Shown piece by piece: positions 33,398 to 41,450 of a stretch of DNA of 64,000 nucleotides. How positions within the stretch are numbered: the stretch's first letter is position 1; each line of letters starts with the position of its first letter. Origin of the DNA: Thermoplasmatota archaeon (GTDB lineage: Archaea > Thermoplasmatota > Thermoplasmata > Thermoplasmatales > GCA-001856825). Position numbers and translations under genes: made by a program. The stretch spans positions 1 through 64,000 of the forward strand of contig JAMCUN010000026.1 in the NCBI GenBank assembly GCA_023381415.1, written 5' to 3'. Under the pieces are notes generated by a model. It had not been told where the DNA came from, did not search any database, and saw nothing but the letters and a program-made list of their open reading frames with translations.

Positions 33398-33592
33398 CTA
33401 TTCGAATTGTTCTTGTAACGTCATGTGACGATAAACCTTGCCACTACTCCTGACTTCCATTCCCTGATTCTGAAAGGAGGTAGAGATAATATCCAGTATA
33501 CTTGCATTTCTAACTTCATGAAGCTCTTCAACCTTTTCCAGAAACCCCTGCCTACCCCTTCGACGGCGACCAGGTTTTCTTTCTAGAATCAT
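33398..33592 (-). CDS. Possible small basic protein
   Basis: This 64-codon frame (MILERKPGRRRRGRQGFLEK, then VEELHEVRNASILDIISTSF) fills the gap between nrdJ and the regulator gene. A TATA-like box at about 33624-33633 is 33-40 bases upstream on this strand. I recognise no family. It may be a real basic protein or a remnant. Confidence 0.3.
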   Translation of the reverse strand: MILERKPGRRRRGRQGFLEKVEELHEVRNASILDIISTSFQNQGMEVRSSGKVYRHMTLQEQFE

Positions 33593-33663
33593 ATGTACAG
33601 ACTATCTCCTTCCAGATATTCACGTATTTATTCTGCAGATGTGGACCCTGATATCCTACTGAA

Positions 33664-35985
33664 TCACTCGCATTTCGAATATCCGCATGTCTTGCAGGTA
33701 AGGCAGCCGTTCTCCATTGCCAGAGTATCGTTACCGCACTTCGGACAGGTTGAAAATGTCTTTTCTTTCTTCTCCTTCTTCTCTTCTGTCTTGATTGCAG
33801 TAACTAGGAATCCTCCCTGACCAACTAGGGTTGACTGTGGAGGTTCCCCCTTCATAGCTATGTCTATTGCCTTGGCCACGCCATCAGGAACAGAAGTTAT
33901 CTTCGTTCCCCCGACGAAAGTAGTAGATTTTCCCTTTATACCTGTGAGAGCCCTGACCACCTTGGATATGTCCCCACCCTGCTGCAGGTAGAGTGATAGA
34001 AGCCTGCCTATTGCCTCCGAGTATGCCTTTTCCTCCGATCCAGACTTACCCACATTCACGAATATTTCCACTGGATTCCCGGATTCATCGAAGTTTATGG
34101 TGGTATAGAGTTTGCCCGTTTCAACGAGAGGGAAGACTATCGTTCTACCCGTGAGTATTGTCGACCTCTCGAATTCCCTGTGTTCTTTTTTCTTGGTTGC
34201 CTCATTTGTGATGAGTATCCCTTCCCTGGAGCCTTCCCTGTAGACTGTGACTCCCTTGCATCCGGCTTTCCATGCCTCCAAATATATCTTCCCAACTTCG
34301 TCAGTAGTCACAGACGAAGCCAGGTTCACAGTAGACGAAATTGAATGATCGACATACTTCTGTATAGTAGCCTGCAGCTTGATCCTGAACATAGGATCAA
34401 TCTTGTGTGCTTCTACGAAATATTCCGGAAGGTCTTTCTCATCCTTCACACCATACAGGTCCATGTATTCCCTCACCAGAGGATGGTATACCTTGAAGGT
34501 CTGTTTAGAGAGGGATTCGCTCCTCCTCGTGTATGAGAAGGCAAAGACCGGTTCGATTCCGCTGGATGTGCCTGCAAGTGCGGAACCGCTCCCAACAGGG
34601 GGAACTGTAATAAGGGCAACATTCCTCAATCCATTCTTCTTGATCTTTCCCTGGAGTTCCTGATTGAGCCTTCCGATGAATGGGGATTTAAGGTGTTTTT
34701 CCAGGTCGAATGCAGGGAATGTCCCTTTCTCTGCCGCTATCCTGGTACTTTCATCGTATATCTCTTCCATTATCTTCTTGAATAGCGAATCTACGAACTT
34801 AATGGACTCCGGAGTGTCGTACTTGATCTTCAATTTTATGAGCATGTCTCCCAGACCCGTGAATCCTACTCCTATCCTCCTGCTCTTCCCTGCCTCATCA
34901 GTCTGGCCCTTGAGAGGGTGCTTGTACATGTTGTAATCGACAACATCATCAAGGAATCTCACTGTGTACCTCACTGCCTTCTCCAGACCATCCCAGTCCA
35001 CTTCAGCATTTTCGAACGGATTCTTTACAAAGACTGAAAGGTTCACGTTACCCAAATTGCAAGCGCCGTATGCCTCCAACGGGATTTCGGAGCAGGGGTT
35101 GGTAGTCAGAATTTCCATTCCATTGTATTCAGAGGTGCTTTCCCTTTTCATTGTATCCCAGAATATAAGTCCTGGTTCCGCCCAGTTTCTGGCAGAATCT
35201 ATGAGCTCGTTCCAGAGTTCCCTAGCCCTGACAACCTTTTCTATCCTTTTAACCTTGTTGCTCTCATAGTGCAGGACAAAATCCTCATCGTCCTCTACCC
35301 TCTTCATGAATTCGTCTGTGATCTTGACGGATATGTTTGCGTGCCTTACGTGATTCAGGTCTCTTTTTACTTTAATGAAGTCCAGTATGTCTGGATGGTC
35401 TACCCTGAGCGTAATCATCAATGCTCCACGTCTTCCAGACTGCCCGATCGTACCCGTCGTCTCGGACATTATGTTCATGAAAGACACGCTTCCCGTCGAC
35501 TTCAGGGCAGCATTGTTCACTGGAGCGCCCTTCGGCCTAAGTATGCTTATGTCTGTACCGACCCCCCCTCCGAGAGAGTAAGTTCTTGCAGCTTCCTTTG
35601 TCCATTCGAATATTGATTCGAGAGAGTCGTCCTTAATGGGTATAACGTAACAGTTGTTCAGCGTAACTCTCCTCATGAACTTCTCCTGTCCGGCTCCAAA
35701 CAGAATCCTCCCCCCGGGCACCATTCTGAAATTTTCAAGTAACCAATAGAACTTGCCCTCCCATTCAGCCCGAAGAGACTCACTCTCAACAGATGAGATT
35801 TCCCTCGCTACCCTCCTCCACATTTCCTCAGGAACCTTCTCAAGCAAGACCCCATCATTGTCCCTCATTGCGTACTTATCTACAAATACTCTAGCCCTAA
35901 GCTCATCGTTATTAAACCTAACAAGGGTCTCTGCAGGAACTTCAGCTGGAATTTCTTTCAAAACATCATCACTCTCGACCGTCAT
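33664..35985 (-). CDS. nrdJ: Class II (adenosylcobalamin-dependent) ribonucleotide reductase
   Basis: The enzyme makes deoxyribonucleotides with a B12 cofactor and does not need oxygen. The 773-residue protein has NNCYVIPIKDDSLESIFEWT, YSLGGGVGTDISILRPKGAP, TTNPCSEIPLEAYGACNLGN with the catalytic NPCSE motif, and VPPVGSGSALAGTSSGIEPV. The C-terminus ends in a zinc-ribbon-like cluster (CPKCGNDTLAMENGCLTCKT, CGYSKCE) as in many NrdJ proteins, which includes the redox-active Cys pair. No NrdB partner is near. Length is normal for a class II enzyme of this group. The start MTVESDDVLKEIPAEVPAET lies next to a 0.25-kb AT-rich upstream region. Confidence 0.94.
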   Translation of the reverse strand: MTVESDDVLKEIPAEVPAETLVRFNNDELRARVFVDKYAMRDNDGVLLEKVPEEMWRRVAREISSVESESLRAEWEGKFYWLLENFRMVPGGRILFGAGQEKFMRRVTLNNCYVIPIKDDSLESIFEWTKEAARTYSLGGGVGTDISILRPKGAPVNNAALKSTGSVSFMNIMSETTGTIGQSGRRGALMITLRVDHPDILDFIKVKRDLNHVRHANISVKITDEFMKRVEDDEDFVLHYESNKVKRIEKVVRARELWNELIDSARNWAEPGLIFWDTMKRESTSEYNGMEILTTNPCSEIPLEAYGACNLGNVNLSVFVKNPFENAEVDWDGLEKAVRYTVRFLDDVVDYNMYKHPLKGQTDEAGKSRRIGVGFTGLGDMLIKLKIKYDTPESIKFVDSLFKKIMEEIYDESTRIAAEKGTFPAFDLEKHLKSPFIGRLNQELQGKIKKNGLRNVALITVPPVGSGSALAGTSSGIEPVFAFSYTRRSESLSKQTFKVYHPLVREYMDLYGVKDEKDLPEYFVEAHKIDPMFRIKLQATIQKYVDHSISSTVNLASSVTTDEVGKIYLEAWKAGCKGVTVYREGSREGILITNEATKKKEHREFERSTILTGRTIVFPLVETGKLYTTINFDESGNPVEIFVNVGKSGSEEKAYSEAIGRLLSLYLQQGGDISKVVRALTGIKGKSTTFVGGTKITSVPDGVAKAIDIAMKGEPPQSTLVGQGGFLVTAIKTEEKKEKKEKTFSTCPKCGNDTLAMENGCLTCKTCGYSKCE

Positions 35986-36221
35986 TCAAATCACTGTATT
36001 TCGTAGCTAACCTCGGGTGTACTAAAATGTTTCTGTGAATACGTCTTTATCAAACCCCACTGGTTTATTACTAATCTAAATTAATACATTACTACCTAAA
36101 TGACCATGGTATTCCAAAAGACTATTTTCACCTTCCAGAGCCCCAAATAGAGAATGGATGAAAATCACCTTTCATCGAATATAAAGAAGACATAAAAATA
36201 AGCTAAATAAATTTGATAAAA

Positions 36222-36229
36222 TATAAATA
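36222..36229 (+). promoter_or_regulatory. TATA box of the COG3355-like regulator gene
   Basis: TATAAATA is centred 27 bases before ATG 36252 but only about 15 before the first ATG in frame (36240). The region around it is very AT-rich, so other boxes are possible. Confidence 0.4.
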
Positions 36230-36251
36230 TTGAATTTTTATGATGAATTGT

Positions 36252-36614
36252 ATGATGGATGGATTTACCGCTGAGGATGAGAAACTCGCTGGATTATTAA
36301 TCCAGATGGGAGTCCCACGAAATGTTTCCAAGGCACTTGTGTATATGAAGGGACGGCCGGAAACAACCTCAGTAGAGATCGAGAAAAATGCCAACTTAAG
36401 GCAGCCTGAAGTCTCTATCGCAATGAGAATCTTGAAAGAGCACGGTTGGATAATGAAAAGGGATATCAAGAAAGAGGGGAAGGGAAGACCGGTACATGGT
36501 TATAGGCTTGCCAAACCCTTCAACGAAATTGTAAAGGAACTTGAAGAAGAGCAAAGAAAGAAGATTTCGGATATGCAGAATGTCCTAGGTCAGATTCAAA
36601 ATCTTGTGCTATAG
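36252..36614 (+). CDS. Predicted winged-helix transcriptional regulator (COG3355-like)
   Basis: The protein of about 120 residues has an archaeal winged helix: LLIQMGVPRNVSKALVYMKG, then RPETTSVEIEKNANLRQPEV, then SIAMRILKEHGWIMKRDIKK, with the wing KGRPVHGYRLAKPFNEIVKE and a final coiled coil (LEEEQRKKISDMQNVLGQIQ). This matches the COG3355 type, often found in Thermoplasmata. It lies divergent from nrdJ across a 266-base gap; a regulatory link to nrdJ is possible but not shown. Confidence 0.75.
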   Translation: MMDGFTAEDEKLAGLLIQMGVPRNVSKALVYMKGRPETTSVEIEKNANLRQPEVSIAMRILKEHGWIMKRDIKKEGKGRPVHGYRLAKPFNEIVKELEEEQRKKISDMQNVLGQIQNLVL

Positions 36615-36629
36615 TACCTCCACTGACTA

Positions 36630-37280
36630 TCATTTCAAGGCTTTTACTTCAATACCATCTGAAACTAATACGACCTTCCTCCCACCGAGGAAAAGCCCTG
36701 TTTCTATAACGCCGGTAATCAATTTTATCTGTTGGTCCAACTTATTAAGATCGCTCCTTTCCTCCATTTTACAATCGTAGATTATATTCCCATTGTCTGT
36801 TACAAAACCTTCCCTCAGTTTGCACTTCAATCCAAGAGATTCCATCTCTTTCACGGTGGTCCTGTTGCCAAACGGCAATACCTCTACAGGTATGGGTAAT
36901 CTTTCCGGGATTGCCTCAACAATCTTCTCGTCTGATACTATTATCAGGTAGTTCTTTGACTTATTCCTGACCTTCTTCTCCCTTGTGAGCTGACCTCCCC
37001 CTCCCTTCAATATATTAAGCTCCTTGTCAACTTCATCTGCCCCGTCCACCGTGATATCTATCCATTCAATCGAATCTATATCAACTGTCTTGATGCCGAC
37101 CTCCCTTGCTAATTTGTCGGATGAGATTGAAGTTGCCACTCCTACAACCTCATCCCTTAAGCTGCTTTCCCCCAGTAACTTGATGAAATGAGATGCTGTC
37201 GTACCTGATCCTAGACCCACGACGTTCCCAGAGGAAATGTATCCTAGAGCTGCTCTGGCGACCTGTTCCTTCTTGTCCAT
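36630..37280 (-). CDS. rpiA: Ribose-5-phosphate isomerase A
   Basis: The enzyme interconverts ribose 5-phosphate and ribulose 5-phosphate. The 216-residue protein has VGLGSGTTASHFIKLLGESS (phosphate loop), WIDITVDGADEVDKELNILK and GGGGQLTREKKVRNKSKNYL with the catalytic residues, and VEVLPFGNRTTVKEMESLGL. A TATA box (37301-37310 on the minus strand) lies 26 bases before the ATG, so it is probably leaderless. Confidence 0.94.
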   Translation of the reverse strand: MDKKEQVARAALGYISSGNVVGLGSGTTASHFIKLLGESSLRDEVVGVATSISSDKLAREVGIKTVDIDSIEWIDITVDGADEVDKELNILKGGGGQLTREKKVRNKSKNYLIIVSDEKIVEAIPERLPIPVEVLPFGNRTTVKEMESLGLKCKLREGFVTDNGNIIYDCKMEERSDLNKLDQQIKLITGVIETGLFLGGRKVVLVSDGIEVKALK

Positions 37281-37491
37281 TGTTGAACCCCGATTTGGAT
37301 GTTATAAAGGTATTATTATGTTTTTATCTGCTTTAAGTGAGCGATAAGTCTAAAAATAGCAGCATCTCCTTTACTTGATTTCCGTTCACCGTTTCCTGGT
37401 GCCCAAACAGTGAACATCTTTCGTACCTGGGCTTTCACTCTAGTTACTGGTAACTGCTTTCTCTAAAAGATGCTATATGTGAAGGAAATTT

Positions 37492-38355
37492 TCAGTAGCT
37501 TGGAATGAACTTTTCGTAGCCGAGCTTCAGGGCTCTGTCATCAACGTGCGTGTAGATCTGAGTCGTGCTGATGCTTGAGTGTCCCAGCAGAAGCTGGATG
37601 ATCCTTAGGTCTGCACCATTCCTTAAGAGGGAGGTTGCGAATGTGTGCCTGAAAGTGTGCGGAGTGACCTTCTTTGGAATCCCTGACCTCCTAACAATAT
37701 TCCTGATGACCCTTTCAATTGTGACCGGGGAGACCCTCTTGCTCTTGGTCGTGGGGAAAAGGAAGTCAGCCCTCCCCCTGCCGTTTTTCATCTCCGTGAG
37801 GTAAAGTCTGAGATCGGAGACTACCTTATCGCTGAATACGACGAGCCTGTCCTTATCGCCCTTGCCGCTTCTTATCTTGAGGGTCTTACTGTTTATGTCT
37901 ATGTCCTGTACCCTGATAGAGCAGAGTTCTGATACTCTTATACCGGTATAGACTAATAGCTTCACGATCAGACGTTCTTTCAAGCTCCTGCAGTTCGTTA
38001 TTATTGCAGTTACCTCATCATTCATCAGGTAATTCGGAACCTTTTGTGGCCTCTTCGGTGCCTTCAGATGCCCAAGGTTGTCCATTCCCAAGTAGGAAAG
38101 GAATGACTGGAGGGCCCTTATGTAAAGATATATGGTTGATTTGGAATACCCCTTGTCTATTGAGAGATATTCTTTGAATGACTCAATTTTATCTGCAGTT
38201 ATGGCATTCCTATCGTATTTAACAAATTCTAGAAACTGGTCTACTATGTAGCCGTACATCTTGACAGTGTTCCTGCTTTTCCCATTTGCAAGTAACCTAT
38301 TTCTAAAGTTGTCTGTCACTCCGCTGTCCAATTGTTCAGACATCATTTCGCTCAT
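37492..38355 (-). CDS. xerA: Tyrosine recombinase XerA
   Basis: XerA resolves chromosome dimers at a dif site in archaea. The 287-residue protein has an N-terminal SAM-like core-binding domain (NRLLANGKSRNTVKMYGYIV) and a catalytic domain with all expected residues: Arg in VYTGIRVSELCSIRVQDIDI, Lys in IRSGKGDKDRLVVF, HxxR in TPHTFRHTFATSLLRNGADL, His in QLLLGHSSISTTQIYTHVDD, whose Tyr is the nucleophile. It stands alone, not next to mobile elements, which supports a housekeeping role. The promoter region holds a dif-like inverted repeat centred on the TATA box. Confidence 0.92.
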   Translation of the reverse strand: MSEMMSEQLDSGVTDNFRNRLLANGKSRNTVKMYGYIVDQFLEFVKYDRNAITADKIESFKEYLSIDKGYSKSTIYLYIRALQSFLSYLGMDNLGHLKAPKRPQKVPNYLMNDEVTAIITNCRSLKERLIVKLLVYTGIRVSELCSIRVQDIDINSKTLKIRSGKGDKDRLVVFSDKVVSDLRLYLTEMKNGRGRADFLFPTTKSKRVSPVTIERVIRNIVRRSGIPKKVTPHTFRHTFATSLLRNGADLRIIQLLLGHSSISTTQIYTHVDDRALKLGYEKFIPSY

Positions 38356-38369
38356 TTTTGAATATATAC

Positions 38370-38398
38370 ATAAGACAAATATAAGACTTTTGTCATAT
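38370..38398. promoter_or_regulatory. Inverted repeat over the xerA promoter (operator or dif-like site)
   Basis: Arms ATAAGACAAA and TTTGTCATAT match at nine of ten positions when one is reversed, with a nine-base centre (38380-38388). The centre overlaps the xerA TATA box (CTTATATTTG on the minus strand, 27 bases before the start codon). Archaeal dif sites have two roughly 11-base arms around a short centre, so this resembles one in size, although the spacer is longer than the usual six. Confidence 0.4.
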
Positions 38399-38414
38399 CA
38401 TCAAAAATAGGGAA

Positions 38415-38424
38415 GATTAATTTT
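38415..38424 (+). promoter_or_regulatory. TATA box of the acyl-CoA dehydrogenase gene
   Basis: GATTAATTTT is centred 27 bases before the ATG at 38446, consistent with a leaderless transcript. Confidence 0.45.
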
Positions 38425-38445
38425 CAAAGTCCAATACCGAATGGA

Positions 38446-39579
38446 ATGAACCTAGGAACCCTTGAAATGGAAAAATTGAAACAGGTAGAGGATTTCGCAA
38501 AAACCAAGGTCAGGAGCAGGGCCGCAGATATAGACGAAGGATCTTCCTTTCCCACCGACCTTGTGGAGGAAATGGGAAGGATCGGAGTCTTCGCTTCTTA
38601 CATCCCGAGGGAATACGGAGGACTCGGACTATCACTTTCTACCCTAATGGAAAGCATCAGGATAATTTCAAGGGAATGCGCATCCACCTCCCTGATTCCT
38701 GATGTCGCTGTGTCGCTGTTTGGTGAGCCGATACTTAAATATGGCTCGGAAGCACTCAAGAAGAGATACCTGTCAAGGATAGCTGATGGCACTATCGGCG
38801 CACTCGCGATTACGGAGCCAGGAACTGGGTCAGATGCTGCGGGGATAAAGACAACAGCTCTCAAGAAGGGGGAAAAGTATATCCTGAATGGAGGGAAAAC
38901 GTTCATAACAAACGGTGCTGAAGCACAATTCTTCCTTGCATCCGCTGTTACTGAGCCAGAGCTGAAGCATCATGGGATAACCCTCTTTGCTCTCGATAGA
39001 GAGATGAGCGGACTATCCATAGGGAATGAGTTTAGGAAGATGGGCATAAGGGGGACTAGCACGACAGAAGTGCTCATGAACAACGTTGAAGTCGGAGAAG
39101 AGCAGGTAGTGGGGGAGATAAACGAAGGTTTCAAGATAGAGATGGATACCCTGAATGTCGGCAGGATAGGGATAGCGTCTCAGGCGATAGGTATTTCAGA
39201 GGGAGCAATCAGGGATGTCGTGAACTTCTGGAAAGAACACAAAGAAAATAGCAAGGAGGGGGCGTTGTTCAAGCTCGCAGACATGGTGAACATGCTCCAC
39301 TCCTCCGTCTCCAAATACTATGAATCTGTGGGAATGGTGGAGGGAGGGATGGACACAACGCTGCTGAGCTCCCTTTCAAAACTTCAGGCGGGAGACTCGG
39401 CGGTCAAAATTACCTCATCTGCAGTAGAAATACTGGGGCACCTGTCAATGTCAGAGAAATACCCTGCAGAAAGGAGATATAGGGAGGCAAAGATAACCCA
39501 GATTTACGAAGGGACTAATGAAATACAGAGACTGATAATCGGTCGTGAAATCCTGAAGTCGGGCGGCCCACACTTTTAG
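38446..39579 (+). CDS. Acyl-CoA dehydrogenase
   Basis: This FAD enzyme oxidises acyl-CoA to the 2-enoyl form. The 377-residue protein shows the N-terminal helical domain (VFASYIPREYGGLGLSLSTL), the signature ALAITEPGTGSDAAGIKTTA, the beta domain (GEKYILNGGKTFITNGAEAQ) and the C-terminal domain with RYREAKITQIYEGTNEIQRL, where the first Glu after IY is the usual catalytic base. Chain-length preference is not visible. It stands alone between xerA and an MBL-fold gene, so no beta-oxidation operon is evident. Confidence 0.9.
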   Translation: MNLGTLEMEKLKQVEDFAKTKVRSRAADIDEGSSFPTDLVEEMGRIGVFASYIPREYGGLGLSLSTLMESIRIISRECASTSLIPDVAVSLFGEPILKYGSEALKKRYLSRIADGTIGALAITEPGTGSDAAGIKTTALKKGEKYILNGGKTFITNGAEAQFFLASAVTEPELKHHGITLFALDREMSGLSIGNEFRKMGIRGTSTTEVLMNNVEVGEEQVVGEINEGFKIEMDTLNVGRIGIASQAIGISEGAIRDVVNFWKEHKENSKEGALFKLADMVNMLHSSVSKYYESVGMVEGGMDTTLLSSLSKLQAGDSAVKITSSAVEILGHLSMSEKYPAERRYREAKITQIYEGTNEIQRLIIGREILKSGGPHF

Positions 39580-40403
39580 ATCGTTAAACTCTGAAGGCGG
39601 TAGTTTTCCAAGTCAACCAGCTGTGCGACCGGAACAGAAGGATCGTGTTCGAAGAAGAGCGTCCACTTCTCCTCAAATGCACGTTCGAGGAGTTCCTTCT
39701 TCCTTGTAAATGTATCCATGGGATAAAGATCGTAGGCCATTACGTAAGCAGGCTTAATGTGCGCAGATGTGGGAATCAGGTCTCCGAAATATACGAACGT
39801 CCTGTTACCGACCCTCAGAAGTACCAGCTGATGCCCCTTGGTATGCCCTCCAGACTTCACGAGCTCCACCCCTGGAAATATCTCCTCGTCTCCGTTCAGA
39901 AGCTCCAGCCTTTCTTCAATGTTTTCGAAGTTCAAATAATTGTAGTTTGGTTTCGTCTTCTGGTTTGGTTCCCTTATCTCTTTCCAAGTATCTTCCTGCA
40001 TGTAGTACCTTGCGTTCGGGAAGGTCGGTTCTATCTTGTCGTGATTATACATGGTTGCCCACCCTGTGTGGTCCAGATGACCGTGGGTGATGAAAACATG
40101 AGTAACATCGCTTCTGTCTACCCCTTTTTCACTGAGGTCTTGAAGCAAATTCTTTTTCCTATTTATCTCATAGATCTCCTCGAGACGCTTATCGAACTTG
40201 TTCCCTATTCCGATGTCAACCAGAGCAACCTTCTTCTCGCTTTTAATCACCAGGACGTTCGTACCAAGGGTAATCTTGTTCTTTTCGTCCGATTTAAAGT
40301 ACTTCTCCCAGACGGTCTTTGGAACGATCCCAAACATTGCACCGCCATCAAGTTTGAACGTACCGTCACTTACCAAAAACAGCTCAAACCCGTTTATCTT
40401 CAC
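39576..40403 (-). CDS. MBL-fold metallo-hydrolase
   Basis: The 275-residue protein has the metallo-beta-lactamase signature HVFITHGHLDHTGWATMYNH (HxHxDH), VELVKSGGHTKGHQLVLLRV and VYFGDLIPTSAHIKPAYVMA. It resembles the lactonase-like and glyoxalase II-like MBL group, but the substrate is unknown. The GTG start at 40403 has a TATA box (40421-40431, minus strand) about 24 bases upstream. The gene converges with the acyl-CoA dehydrogenase, overlapping by four bases. Confidence 0.82.
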   Translation of the reverse strand: MKINGFELFLVSDGTFKLDGGAMFGIVPKTVWEKYFKSDEKNKITLGTNVLVIKSEKKVALVDIGIGNKFDKRLEEIYEINRKKNLLQDLSEKGVDRSDVTHVFITHGHLDHTGWATMYNHDKIEPTFPNARYYMQEDTWKEIREPNQKTKPNYNYLNFENIEERLELLNGDEEIFPGVELVKSGGHTKGHQLVLLRVGNRTFVYFGDLIPTSAHIKPAYVMAYDLYPMDTFTRKKELLERAFEEKWTLFFEHDPSVPVAQLVDLENYRLQSLTI

Positions 40404-40483
40404 GACTCACTCAATAGAATGTTCATATAAATCAGTTGGTGTTCCCGACGACTGGGAAGATGCTTAATATTGTTTATCTCGAA

Positions 40484-41419
40484 TCAAGAGATGAAATCCA
40501 GCATGGTGTCCGCTTTACCAAATTTCCTTCCGTCCAGGGTTACTCCCTTTCCCTTCTTTTCTATTTCAAAGAATGGCCATGAATTTCCTGTGGCTTCCGC
40601 TTCGAACTCGTCCCTTCTCCCTGAGTCTACAGATACAACCAGAGAGCCGGAAGAACTGGAGGAGAATATTCTGTTACCATACTCCTTAACTTCTATTGGT
40701 GTAACTGACCTCAGATCGCGAGACGTCACGTTGAACCCGGAATTGACAAGATGAGAGATTTCGTTGAGGCCCCTCTCCAGACCACCTTCTGAAAGGTCGT
40801 GAACGAAATGAACCGCACGCCTCATCTTCAGAAATTTGGAAACGTATGGCTCTAATGATAGATCATTTGGCGACCTGCTCCTGTCACCCATCTTCCGACC
40901 TCTGAAGAAGGACATTTCGTCCCCCAGAAGGCCGACTGAATAAAATGAATCTGTCTCCCTGATCCTCTTGAAGTTGAAAACTGGTTTCTTCATTCCTATG
41001 AAGGCCATGGTTCCTGCCACTCCGTACCCAAGATTCCCATAATTTCCTGTATGACCAGAGGCTACCTTTATCCTCCTTTCCCTCAGGACATCGAGCACAG
41101 AGTCGACAAACTTGTAGAATTCTATTCCTGCTCCTTTAGGACGTTCAAAATCTATCATTGCGATGGTCGGCCAGGTACCAGAAGTCACAAAGTCATTAAG
41201 AGGAAATATAACCGATAGAATCGCGTTTTCCTCTACAGAAAGGTGCTTGTAAAATACCATTGGCTCGATCTTGAGTACAAGATGAGCCCCTCCCTTCTGC
41301 AGGTAAGAGAAATCTGAACCAATGACATTGCTACTAAGCATCACATCCGCATTCCTTTCTAGGATCCCCTTTATATCCTTCAGTGCCACCTTTCCTATTT
41401 CCACTGATTGATGATGCAA
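40484..41419 (-). CDS. PurM/ThiL/HypE superfamily (AIR synthase-related) protein
   Basis: The 311-residue protein has the two-domain plan of ATP-dependent PurM-like enzymes: a substrate-binding half with VIGSDFSYLQKGGAHLVLKI and VASGHTGNYGNLGYGVAGTM, and a C-terminal half with VHFVHDLSEGGLERGLNEIS, the D-x-S-x-GG-L motif of AIR synthase C-terminal domains. The usual N-terminal acidic D-D-A pattern of ThiL is missing, so the substrate is unclear. The TTG start has a TATA box centred 25 bases upstream. It is divergent from a QueG-like gene with only 31 bases between the two start codons. Confidence 0.65.
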   Translation of the reverse strand: MHHQSVEIGKVALKDIKGILERNADVMLSSNVIGSDFSYLQKGGAHLVLKIEPMVFYKHLSVEENAILSVIFPLNDFVTSGTWPTIAMIDFERPKGAGIEFYKFVDSVLDVLRERRIKVASGHTGNYGNLGYGVAGTMAFIGMKKPVFNFKRIRETDSFYSVGLLGDEMSFFRGRKMGDRSRSPNDLSLEPYVSKFLKMRRAVHFVHDLSEGGLERGLNEISHLVNSGFNVTSRDLRSVTPIEVKEYGNRIFSSSSSGSLVVSVDSGRRDEFEAEATGNSWPFFEIEKKGKGVTLDGRKFGKADTMLDFIS

Positions 41420-41423
41420 TTTA

Positions 41424-41449
41424 TCAATATAAGCATCATTAAATTTTAA
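41424..41449. promoter_or_regulatory. Back-to-back promoters of the PurM-like and QueG-like genes
   Basis: TCAATATAAG (41424-41433) lies about 23 bases before the GTG of queG, and TTTAAAATTTAAT on the minus strand (about 41438-41450) lies about 25 bases before the TTG of the PurM-like gene. Each TATA box sits almost on the start codon of the other gene. Confidence 0.45.
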
Positions 41450-41450
41450 A

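Noticed and set aside
39645-40430. A 261-codon plus-strand frame opposite the MBL-fold gene
   Set aside because: The minus-strand frame carries the HxHxDH signature; the plus frame has no recognisable domain.
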